The notes under the pieces: model-generated
The model's input: the letters and a program-made list of their open reading frames with translations, nothing else
The model's database searches: none
What the model was told of the DNA's origin: nothing
DNA from: RYN-133 sp963754285
GTDB taxonomy: Bacteria; Actinomycetota; Actinomycetes; Mycobacteriales; Jatrophihabitantaceae
DNA length: 64,000 bases
Direction of reading: 5' to 3'
Assembly: GCA_963754285.1 (NCBI GenBank)
Contig: CAVWFN010000005.1
Span: 62,001 to 126,000 of the forward strand
Shown: positions 57,051 through 64,000 of the stretch, in pieces
Layout of the letters: the number at the start of each line of letters is the position of its first letter
Numbering within the stretch: the stretch's first letter is position 1
Position numbers and translations under genes: made by a program

Positions 57051-57626
57051 GTGCCGGACGCACTGGCGCAGCTGCTCGCAACCAAGCCCGGCGTCGTCCG
57101 CGCAGCGATCGACGGCCCGCCGTGTGCGCAGCCGGAGTTGCTGGCCGATTCCTTAGCCGCCCCGCTTCGTGTGCTCGGCCGTCCGTTCGTGCACGTGCAC
57201 GCCGATTCGTTCTGGCGCGACGCATCGCTACGGCTCGAGTACGGCCGCGAGGATCCCGACGCCTACCTGAACTGGCTGGACGCAGGAACGTTGCGCCGCG
57301 AAGTTCTCGATGCCGACGGCTGGTACCTGCCGTCGCTGCGTGACCCGGTCACCAATCGCGCCACCCGAGCCGACCGCATTGCGCTGCCGGACCACGCGGT
57401 GCTCGTCGTCAGCGGGGCGTTCCTGCTCGGGCTCGGACTGCCCTTCGACGTTGCCGTCCACCTGGCCATGTCATCGGCGGCGCGAGCGCGGCGCACGCCA
57501 CCGGACCACGCCTGGACGCTGCCCGCCTTCGATCGCTACGACACGGAAGTCGCCCCTGGGGAGCTCGCCGATGTCGTGATCAAGATCGACGACCCGAGGC
57601 ATCCGGCGGTCCGCCACAACCGGTAG
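57051..57626 (+). CDS. Uridine kinase-like protein with degenerate P-loop
   Basis: A 191-residue protein aligned by eye with uridine kinase-like proteins: VVRAAIDGPPCAQPELLAD where the Walker A GxxGxGKS should be, FVHVHADSFWRDASLRLEYGR, and VLVVSGAFLLGLGLPFDVAVHLAMS, where Walker B-like hydrophobic residues survive. The P-loop Lys and Ser are missing, so ATP binding in the usual way is doubtful. Similar degenerate proteins are common in actinobacteria; role unknown. The start is GTG. Confidence 0.7.
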   Translation: MPDALAQLLATKPGVVRAAIDGPPCAQPELLADSLAAPLRVLGRPFVHVHADSFWRDASLRLEYGREDPDAYLNWLDAGTLRREVLDADGWYLPSLRDPVTNRATRADRIALPDHAVLVVSGAFLLGLGLPFDVAVHLAMSSAARARRTPPDHAWTLPAFDRYDTEVAPGELADVVIKIDDPRHPAVRHNR

Positions 57627-57642
57627 TTCGAAGTCCGAACTA
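57624..57642. promoter_or_regulatory. Probable MarR operator
   Basis: TAGTTCG and CGAACTA are perfect seven-base arms around AAGTC, 20 bases upstream of the marR start and overlapping the preceding stop codon. The size and spacing fit a MarR dimer site, so the regulator probably controls its own operon with the ABC exporter. Confidence 0.65.
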
Positions 57643-57662
57643 TCAGGGCGTACGGTGGGAGA

Positions 57663-58079
57663 GTGACCGATGTCGATGCCGTACGCGCTGTCGCTCGGCT
57701 GTCTCGCGTGCTCGAGCGGGCCAGCGGCGAGTTGAGCATGTCCCATTACCGAGTGCTCGCCGCTGTTGCCGACGGCGACGAGCGGGCGTCCCGCGTCGCG
57801 GCCCGTCTGGCTCTGGGCAAGCCCACCATCAGCGCCAGCGTCGATGCCTTGTGCCGCCACGGCTTGCTGACTCGTGAGGACGTCGAGCACGACCAGCGCG
57901 CGACCACTCTGCGCCTGACCGACGCCGGTGCGCGCGCGTTGCGCGATGCCGAGGCAGCAATGACCCAGCGGCTCGCGCAGGTACTCGCGCACACCCAACG
58001 TGGCGCCGAGGCGGGCGCCGCATTGCGCCGCATCGGTGCAGGCCTCGATCGTTACGCGGCCGCAAGGGTGAACGCATGA
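57663..58079 (+). CDS. MarR-family transcriptional regulator
   Basis: A 138-residue winged-helix regulator: helices SHYRVLAAVADGDERASRVAARLALGKPTISASVDALCRHGLL and the wing REDVEHDQRATTLRLTDAG. Its TGA overlaps the ABC exporter ATG (ATGA at 58076-58079), so the two are translationally coupled, the common layout for drug-sensing MarR-exporter pairs. The start is GTG 57663. The ligand is unknown. Confidence 0.9.
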   Translation: MTDVDAVRAVARLSRVLERASGELSMSHYRVLAAVADGDERASRVAARLALGKPTISASVDALCRHGLLTREDVEHDQRATTLRLTDAGARALRDAEAAMTQRLAQVLAHTQRGAEAGAALRRIGAGLDRYAAARVNA

Positions 58080-61000
58080 CGCAACCCGGCTGGGCACGCC
58101 GGTTGTTCGGCGTCGTCATGCACCAGCGCCGAAATGTGATCATCGCGATCACTGCGGCGGTCATCGGCACGGCAGCGCAGGTGGCCGTCCCGCTCATCGC
58201 GCGCCAGATCGTCGACAAGGTGATCGTCGCGCGCACCGACTCGCTGTGGCCCTGGCTGGTCATGCTGTTCGCTGCCGCGACGCTGACGTTCGTGCTCGCC
58301 TATGTGCGGCGCTATCGCGGCGGCAAGATGGCGCTGGGCGTTCAGCTCGAACTACGCAATGACATTCACGATCGCCTCCAGCACCTCGACCGCGCCACCT
58401 TGTCGACTCTGCCCACCGGCCAGCTCGTGTCGCGCGCCAACTCCGACTCCACGCTCGTCCAGGGCTTGCTCAACTTCCTGCCGTTGATGACAGGAAACCT
58501 GCTGATGATGGTGCTCTCGCTCGTCGTCATGTTCTGGCTGTCGCCGCTGCTGGCCTTGCTCGCGCTCGTGATCATGCCGGCGCTGTTCGTCGTGTCGTTC
58601 CGGTTGCGGCAGCGGGTGTTCCCGGCCAACTGGGACGCACAACAGCGCGAGGGTGATGTCGCCCAGATCGTCGACGAGGACGTCACCGGTGTTCGGGTGG
58701 TCAAGGCGTTCGGGCAGGAGGAACGCGAACTCAACCGACTGATCGCGTCCGCGCAACGGCTGTACGGGTCGCGGATGCGGGCCACGCGGCTGCTCGCTCG
58801 CTACCAGCCGGTGCTCGAGGCGATCCCGAGCTTCGCCCAGGTTGCGATCCTTGTGCTCGGTGGTCTGCTCGCGATCCACGGCAGCATCACGCTCGGCACG
58901 TTCCTCGCGTTCTCGACCTACGTGGGCCAGTTCGTCGCGCCCGCGAGACAACTCGCGGCCGTGCTCGCGGTCGGCCAACAGGCCCGCGCCGGCGCGGAAC
59001 GGATCTTCCAACTCATCGACCTGCGGCCGGCGATCGCCGACAAGCCGGACGCCATCGAGCTTTCGGACGTGCGTGGCGACATCCGCTTCGACAACGTCGG
59101 ATTCGACTTCGGCGATGGACCGGTGCTGGACGAGTTGTCGCTGCACATCGCGCCGGGTGAGCGGGTCGCGGTGGTCGGAGCCAGTGGCAGCGGCAAGTCG
59201 ACAGTGACCGCATTGCTCTCGAGGTTCCACGATCCGACATCGGGACGCGTGCTGCTCGACGGGCACGATCTGCGTGACATCACCCTGCACTCGTTGCGGC
59301 ACGCGGTCGGTGTCGCGTTCGAGGAGAGCTTCCTGTTCTCCGAATCGATCCGCTCCAACATCGCCTACGGCCGTCCCGATGCGAGCGATGCGGAGGTCGA
59401 GGCGGCGGCGCGGGCTGCCCAGGCTCACGACTTCGTCACCGCCCTGCCGGCGGGTTACGACACTGTCGTCGGCGAACGCGGTCTGACTCTGTCCGGCGGG
59501 CAACGCCAACGTGTCGCGCTCGCCCGAGCAATCCTGGCCGACCCGGCCGTGCTCGTGCTCGACGACGCCACGAGCGCAGTCGACGCTCGAACCGAAGAAG
59601 CGATCCACGACAACCTGCGCGCCGTGCTCGCCGATCGCACCACCGTGCTGATCGCACATCGCGTGTCGACGCTGCACCTTGCCGATCGCGTCGTCGTGCT
59701 CGACCACGGCCACATCGTCGACGAGGGCTCGCACGACGAGCTGACCGAGCGCAGCGCGTACTACCGCGGCCTGCTGTCCGGGCTGGAGGAAGAACCGCTG
59801 CGCGCTGCCGGTGATCGGATCGAGGCGCTCGCCGAGCTCACCGAAACAGGCGTGACGCGCGACGCGTGGCGCCAGCCGCCCGAGCGGGCCAACAACGCCT
59901 CGACCCGTGGCGTCGTCGCGTCCCTGGGCGCCGGCCTCGGCGGTGGCGGCGGCCATTGGCACGTCGCGCTTGCCGCGACACCCGAGTTGATGAAGCGGGT
60001 CGAGGCATTGCCGCCGGTCAAGGACCGCGCCGTGCTCGACGTGGCGGCCGAGAGCGCCCACGAGCGCTCGTTCGGGCTGATGCCGCTCCTGCGGCGCTTC
60101 CGCCGTCCGCTGCTGATCGGCCTCGTGCTCGTCGTCATCGACGCGGTAGCCGGGCTGGCGGGACCGTACCTCGTCAAGACCGGCGTCGACTCCGGCGTCA
60201 CCCACGGCACCGAGTCGGTGCTCTTCGCCGCGTCGCTCGCCTACCTCGGCATCGCGATCGTCGACCTTTTCGACCAGGTGGCGTCCACGTTCATCACCGG
60301 ACGCACTGCCGAACGCATCATGCTCTCGCTCCGCGTGCGGGTGTGGGCCCAACTGCAGCGACTCTCGCTCGACTTCTACGAGCGCGAGATGGCCGGTCGC
60401 ATCATGACCCGGATGACGACCGACATCGATCAGTTCGAGTCGCTCGTGGCGAACGGGTTGTTGAACGCCCTCGTCGCCCTCGTCAGCTTCGTCGGGGTCG
60501 GAGTCGCGCTGGTACTCATCAACTGGCAGCTCGGCCTGATCACGCTCAGCGTCGTCATCCCGCTCGTCATGGCGACGGTGTGGTTCCGCCGGCGAGCGGC
60601 ACGCCTGTACGACTTGTCGCGCGAGCGGATCGCGGCGGTGAACGCCGACTTCCAGGAGAGCCTGTCCGGCGTGCGCGAGTCGCAGGCGTTCAACCACGAA
60701 GCGCTGACAATGCAGCGTTTCCACGGTCTCGGCGAGTCCTACCTTCGCTCGCGCGTCGCGGCACAACGGCTGGTTGCGACCTACTTCCCGTTCGTGCAAT
60801 TCCTCGCAGCCGTCGCCGACGCGCTCGTACTCGGGGTGGGTGCAGCACTCGTCCCTCACGGCACGCTGACAGTCGGCACGCTGATCGCGTTCCTGCTGTA
60901 CATCGACATGTTCTTCTCACCGATCCAGCAGCTGTCGCAGGTGTTCGACTCCTGGCAGCAGACCCGGGTGTCGGTGCAGCGCATCGCCGAGCTGATGTCG

Positions 61001-61795
61001 TTCGACACCTTGACCCCGAACCCGGAAGATCCGGTCCGGCTCGACGATGTGGTCGGCGAGGTGTCGCTGTCGGGCGTGCGGTTCCGCTACCCGAACACAG
61101 CCGGGGACGAGGCGCTCACCGGGCTCGACCTGCGCATCGTGCCGGGCGAGACGATCGCACTCGTCGGCGAGACGGGCGCGGGCAAGTCAACGGTGCTGAA
61201 GCTGCTGGCGAGGTTCTACGACCCGACCGCTGGTGGTGTAGCTGTCGACGGGCACGATCTGCGCACGCTCGACCTGGGCAACTTCCGCTCGCACCTCGGC
61301 TATGTGCCGCAAGAGGGTTTCCTGTTCAGCGCGTCGGTGCGCGACAACATCGCCTACGGACGTCCGGAGGCAAGCGATGTCGAGATCGAGGCAGCGGCGC
61401 GCTCGGTGGGCGCCCACGACATGATCGCGGGGCTCCCGCACGGCTACCTGACCAGGATCGGCGAACGGGGCGGCTCGCTGTCCGCCGGACAGCGGCAGTT
61501 GATCGCGCTCGCCCGCGCCGACCTCGCCGACCCCGCGCTGCTGCTGCTCGACGAGGCGACCTCGAACCTTGACCTGGCCACCGAGTCGCGGGTCACCGCG
61601 GCGATGCAACGCGTCGCGCGCGAACGCACGACAATCGTCATCGCGCACCGCTTGCAAACCGCGCGGGTCGCCGACCGCATTGCGGTGCTCGAGCAGGGAC
61701 GCGTGCGCGAGATCGGCACGCACGACGAGCTGCTCGCGCGCGACGGTGGCTACGCACGGATGTGGCGCGCGTTCGAGACCGTCGGCGCAGCCTGA
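58076..61795 (+). CDS. Fused heterodimer-type ABC multidrug exporter (TMD-NBD-TMD-NBD)
   Basis: A 1239-residue exporter made of two half-transporters in one chain, joined near residues 590-660. Half 1: six membrane segments, Walker A GASGSGKST, signature LSGGQRQRVALARAI, Walker B LDDATSAVD. Half 2: six segments, Walker A GETGAGKST, signature LSAGQRQLIALARA, Walker B LDEATSNLD. Half 1 lacks the catalytic Glu after Walker B (Asp instead) and half 2 has an altered signature; both belong to the same composite site, so one ATP site is degenerate, as in heterodimeric exporters. It is regulated by the coupled MarR gene. Confidence 0.9.
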   Translation: MTQPGWARRLFGVVMHQRRNVIIAITAAVIGTAAQVAVPLIARQIVDKVIVARTDSLWPWLVMLFAAATLTFVLAYVRRYRGGKMALGVQLELRNDIHDRLQHLDRATLSTLPTGQLVSRANSDSTLVQGLLNFLPLMTGNLLMMVLSLVVMFWLSPLLALLALVIMPALFVVSFRLRQRVFPANWDAQQREGDVAQIVDEDVTGVRVVKAFGQEERELNRLIASAQRLYGSRMRATRLLARYQPVLEAIPSFAQVAILVLGGLLAIHGSITLGTFLAFSTYVGQFVAPARQLAAVLAVGQQARAGAERIFQLIDLRPAIADKPDAIELSDVRGDIRFDNVGFDFGDGPVLDELSLHIAPGERVAVVGASGSGKSTVTALLSRFHDPTSGRVLLDGHDLRDITLHSLRHAVGVAFEESFLFSESIRSNIAYGRPDASDAEVEAAARAAQAHDFVTALPAGYDTVVGERGLTLSGGQRQRVALARAILADPAVLVLDDATSAVDARTEEAIHDNLRAVLADRTTVLIAHRVSTLHLADRVVVLDHGHIVDEGSHDELTERSAYYRGLLSGLEEEPLRAAGDRIEALAELTETGVTRDAWRQPPERANNASTRGVVASLGAGLGGGGGHWHVALAATPELMKRVEALPPVKDRAVLDVAAESAHERSFGLMPLLRRFRRPLLIGLVLVVIDAVAGLAGPYLVKTGVDSGVTHGTESVLFAASLAYLGIAIVDLFDQVASTFITGRTAERIMLSLRVRVWAQLQRLSLDFYEREMAGRIMTRMTTDIDQFESLVANGLLNALVALVSFVGVGVALVLINWQLGLITLSVVIPLVMATVWFRRRAARLYDLSRERIAAVNADFQESLSGVRESQAFNHEALTMQRFHGLGESYLRSRVAAQRLVATYFPFVQFLAAVADALVLGVGAALVPHGTLTVGTLIAFLLYIDMFFSPIQQLSQVFDSWQQTRVSVQRIAELMSFDTLTPNPEDPVRLDDVVGEVSLSGVRFRYPNTAGDEALTGLDLRIVPGETIALVGETGAGKSTVLKLLARFYDPTAGGVAVDGHDLRTLDLGNFRSHLGYVPQEGFLFSASVRDNIAYGRPEASDVEIEAAARSVGAHDMIAGLPHGYLTRIGERGGSLSAGQRQLIALARADLADPALLLLDEATSNLDLATESRVTAAMQRVARERTTIVIAHRLQTARVADRIAVLEQGRVREIGTHDELLARDGGYARMWRAFETVGAA

Positions 61796-61797
61796 GG

Positions 61798-62688
61798 TCA
61801 GTCGTCGAGCCAGCGATCGATGAGGAAGCGCGAGATCGACAGGTGCGGCGAGATCCCTTGTAGCTGAGCGGACTCGTCCGGCGCGGTCTTGGTATCGGTC
61901 CACTCGCGCGCCTGGGCAACCTGCGCTCGCGTGAACCAGCCCGCTTCGGCCATCTCGACCGGGTCGAGATGCAGGGACGCGTCACCGTCGAGGCGCGCGA
62001 TGAAGCCGAGCATCAGCGACGCGGGGAACGGCCAGGGTTGCGACGCGACGTAGCGGATGTCGGTGATCGCGACGCCGACCTCTTCGAAGACCTCGCGGGC
62101 AACCGCCGCCTCGAGCGACTCACCGGGCTCGACGAAGCCGGCCAGCGTCGAGAACCGCCCCCGGTTCCAATCGTGCCCCCGGCCCAGCAGCGCGAGATCT
62201 CCCCCGTCGTGGATAAGCATGATCACGGCCGGGTCGGTGCGCGGGAAGTGGTCACTTCCGTCCGCAGTGCACGTGCGCGTCCAGCCGGCACGCGACTCGA
62301 CAGTCGGCTGCCCGCAGCGCGGACAGTGCGTGTGACGCTGATGCCACTGTTCGAGCGCGATCGCGCTGACGACCAGCGACGCCTCGAGGTCGTCGGCGGT
62401 GCCGCCGAACTCACGCAGCGTGCGCCAATCGTCCGAGCTGTCCTGCTCGACTGTGGCCGCGAAGTACGGGACGTCGTCGATGATGCCGAGGAACCGACGC
62501 GGTGCCGTGTCAGCGACGGTGTCCGGGGTGCGAAAGACCGCGTGGCCGTCACTCGTCGCGGTCGCCGACTTCGCGGTGATCGCCACGACGCGGCACCGCG
62601 TCCACGCCGACGCGAGCCATGCCTCGTCGCTGCGATGGTGCGCGGCCCGGTCGAAGCTCAACCGCGACAGCGGCGGACCGCTGGTCAT
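61798..62688 (-). CDS. nudC: NADH pyrophosphatase (Nudix, NudC)
   Basis: A 296-residue NudC: N-terminal substrate region, zinc-ribbon remnant HCPRCGQPTVESRAGWTRTC, FPRTDPAVIMLI, the Nudix box GFVEPGESLEAAVAREVFEEVG and the NADH-specific SQPWPFPASLMLGF. It hydrolyses NADH to NMNH and AMP and removes NAD caps from RNA in other bacteria. The fourth zinc Cys is replaced (TADGSDH), so the ribbon may be incomplete. The ATG overlaps the stop of the upstream M16-like gene (ATGA). Confidence 0.92.
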   Translation of the reverse strand: MTSGPPLSRLSFDRAAHHRSDEAWLASAWTRCRVVAITAKSATATSDGHAVFRTPDTVADTAPRRFLGIIDDVPYFAATVEQDSSDDWRTLREFGGTADDLEASLVVSAIALEQWHQRHTHCPRCGQPTVESRAGWTRTCTADGSDHFPRTDPAVIMLIHDGGDLALLGRGHDWNRGRFSTLAGFVEPGESLEAAVAREVFEEVGVAITDIRYVASQPWPFPASLMLGFIARLDGDASLHLDPVEMAEAGWFTRAQVAQAREWTDTKTAPDESAQLQGISPHLSISRFLIDRWLDD

Positions 62689-63998
62689 GTCTCGATCGGC
62701 CCCAGCGCGGCAAGCGGGTCGGCGATCGCGGCTGCGTCACCGACCAGAACCGAGGTGAACCGGCTCGGCGCGAAGAACTCGTGCGCTGCGACGGCGACAT
62801 CGTCGATCGTGACCGCGGACAGTCGTTTCGGATGCTCGAGCACCCAGTCGAGGCCGAGCCCGAACGCAGACAGCGCGGCGACCGTCGAGGCAACGCCGGC
62901 CTGCGTCGACGTCGACAACGCAAGCGTGCCGATCGCGTACTGACGAACCGAATCGAGCTCGTTCTCGGTGACCGGCAGCGACGCGATCTTGCCCAGTTCA
63001 TAGACCGTTTCGAGCATCGCCGGTGCGGTGACCTCGGTCGCCACCTCGACGTCGAGCATCAACGTCGACCCGAGCACGTGGTGGTCGATGCGGCTGTGCG
63101 GGCCGTACGTGTAGCCCTTGTCCTCGCGGATGTTCTCCGTCCAGCGTGAAGAGAAATAGCCGCCGAAGACGAGATTGGCCAGCTGCAGCGCGGGATAGCG
63201 CTCGTCGGTGCGGGTCACCGCCGACGTGCCCATGCGTACGGACGTCTGCACCGACCCCGCGCGATCCACGACGAGCAAGGGGCCGCCGGACGGGTCGGGC
63301 AGTTTCGGGATGCGCGGCTTCGGCGCATCGCCCGTCCAGTCTGCAAGCGCCTTCTCCACCTGGTCGAGCACCCGCGCCGGCGACACATCGCCCACGACGA
63401 CGAGCACGGCACCGTCCGGCCGCACACGGTCGCGGTGCAGCGCGCGCACCTGCGCGCGCGTCGTGTCGCGGACCGCGTCGACCTGGGGCAGATCGAGGGC
63501 ATACGGATGCTCGCCCCACATGCGCCGGGCGAGCCCTTCGGAAGCGATCGTGCCCGCCCGTGACCGCGCAATGGTGAGCCGTTCGATCTCGCGGTCGCGC
63601 TCGGTCGCGAACTCATCGGGCTCGTACGTCGCCTCGGTGAGCACGACGGCGAGCAGGTCGAGCAGTCCGCGCAGCCCGGTGGCAAGCACGTTGCCGGTGA
63701 TCGCAAGGCGATCGGCGTCGACGCTGACATTCAGGTCTGCGCCCAGGGTTTGGATTGCGGCCGCCAGCCCCGCTCGATCGTGCGGTCCGGCACCGGTGAG
63801 CAGCGTGCTGGACAGCAGCGACGCACGCGCCGGATAGGTGGCACCGGCCGACTGGAACGGGATGCGCAGCCGAAGCTCGGCAAGGGGCACACCAGGCTTA
63901 CGGATTGCGATCACGCGCAGTCCGGAGCCGGTGGTGCGCTCGGCGACGCTGAGCTTGCGGGCACGACGCGGTGCGGTGAGCGCCGGGACGGTGGTCAT
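62685..63998 (-). CDS. M16-family peptidase-like protein lacking the zinc motif
   Basis: A 437-residue M16 (insulinase/mitochondrial processing peptidase) fold protein: LRIPFQSAGATYPARASLLSSTLLTGAG where active members have HxxEH, then ADLNVSVDADRLAITGNVLA, HPYALDLPQVDAV, and the C-terminal substrate half LANLVFGGYFSSRWTENIREDKGYTYG. The missing HxxEH marks it as the non-catalytic partner; actinobacteria usually encode the active subunit in the gene just upstream, which would lie beyond the window edge. The ATG at 63998 sits almost at the edge, in a GATGA context that suggests overlap with that partner. Confidence 0.85.
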   Translation of the reverse strand: MTTVPALTAPRRARKLSVAERTTGSGLRVIAIRKPGVPLAELRLRIPFQSAGATYPARASLLSSTLLTGAGPHDRAGLAAAIQTLGADLNVSVDADRLAITGNVLATGLRGLLDLLAVVLTEATYEPDEFATERDREIERLTIARSRAGTIASEGLARRMWGEHPYALDLPQVDAVRDTTRAQVRALHRDRVRPDGAVLVVVGDVSPARVLDQVEKALADWTGDAPKPRIPKLPDPSGGPLLVVDRAGSVQTSVRMGTSAVTRTDERYPALQLANLVFGGYFSSRWTENIREDKGYTYGPHSRIDHHVLGSTLMLDVEVATEVTAPAMLETVYELGKIASLPVTENELDSVRQYAIGTLALSTSTQAGVASTVAALSAFGLGLDWVLEHPKRLSAVTIDDVAVAAHEFFAPSRFTSVLVGDAAAIADPLAALGPIET

Positions 63999-64000
63999 CG

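Noticed and set aside
58352..60859. An 835-codon open frame on the minus strand opposite the ABC exporter
   Set aside because: Its translation is a compositional shadow (His/Arg/Glu-rich, no motifs); the plus strand encodes an intact exporter.

Overview
The window is 64 kb of high-GC (roughly two thirds G+C) chromosomal DNA from an actinomycete. The evidence is two WhiB regulators, an Lsr2 nucleoid protein, a PdtaS-type histidine kinase, a SigR/RsrA (SigH/RshA) pair, a mycoredoxin, a UPF0182 protein and many GTG starts. Gene content and local order resemble, in rearranged blocks, the region around Rv3193c-Rv3237c of Mycobacterium tuberculosis: lipid kinase-whiB1-pdtaS, rshA/sigH, SRAP-aroA-rsgA, kefB-trkC, UPF0182-PDZ protease-metalloprotease-ThiF-ABC1-whiB7-uvrD2-mrx1-nudC. 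That comparison is from memory. Accessory genes between the blocks are not mycobacterial, so I place it in the wider Actinomycetia without naming a genus.

Layout. 0-8 kb: end of a lipid kinase, whiB1 with a CRP-type site, pdtaS, a DUF3311/sodium-solute symporter pair, a phospholipase D-like protein and an OmpR-type two-component pair. 8-13.8 kb: two tandem D,D-carboxypeptidases, rsrA-sigR with an autoregulatory promoter, a YbaK deacylase, a Pro/Gln-rich membrane protein and a KefB/TrkA-C cation-proton antiporter. 13.9-23.2 kb: a frameshifted acyl-CoA ligase and a hydrolase, then a sugar locus (secreted GH92 alpha-mannosidase, ROK-DUF6308 fusion, LacI repressor) whose two promoters share one operator. 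23.2-27 kb: SRAP protein, a REP-like repeat cluster, aroA, rsgA and an EthD-like protein. 27-31 kb: moxR, VWA and xdhC genes like carbon monoxide dehydrogenase accessory genes, plus an NDMA-type alcohol dehydrogenase. 31-41 kb: small metabolic genes (aminotransferase, frameshifted hisN, queA-like, SDR/soxR pair) and a molybdate operon, mopR-like-modABC, ending in a MoaD-FMN reductase fusion. 41-64 kb: lsr2, initiator tRNA, UPF0182, the conserved PDZ-protease to uvrD2 block with whiB7, mrx1, a MarR-controlled fused ABC exporter, nudC and an M16-like subunit that runs to the window edge.

Systems. (1) Thiol stress: perfect GGAAT-N18-GTT sigma-R promoters precede both sigR and the mycoredoxin gene, and in both cases an ATG lies only 8-9 nt after the -10, so both transcripts may be leaderless. 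For sigR this would give an N-terminally extended isoform. (2) Antibiotic-response regulator whiB7: a leader of about 400 nt carries a 69-codon ORF with a strong ribosome site, a stop codon inside a hairpin, a candidate antiterminator pairing and a strong intrinsic terminator just ahead of whiB7. This is a candidate ribosome-mediated attenuator and the most interesting element here. (3) Molybdenum: transporter, Mop-type regulator, a MoaD-domain fusion and Cox-type maturation genes occur without a molybdoenzyme in the window. Two genes (acyl-CoA ligase and hisN) are each broken by one extra base, which may be sequencing errors or real mutations.
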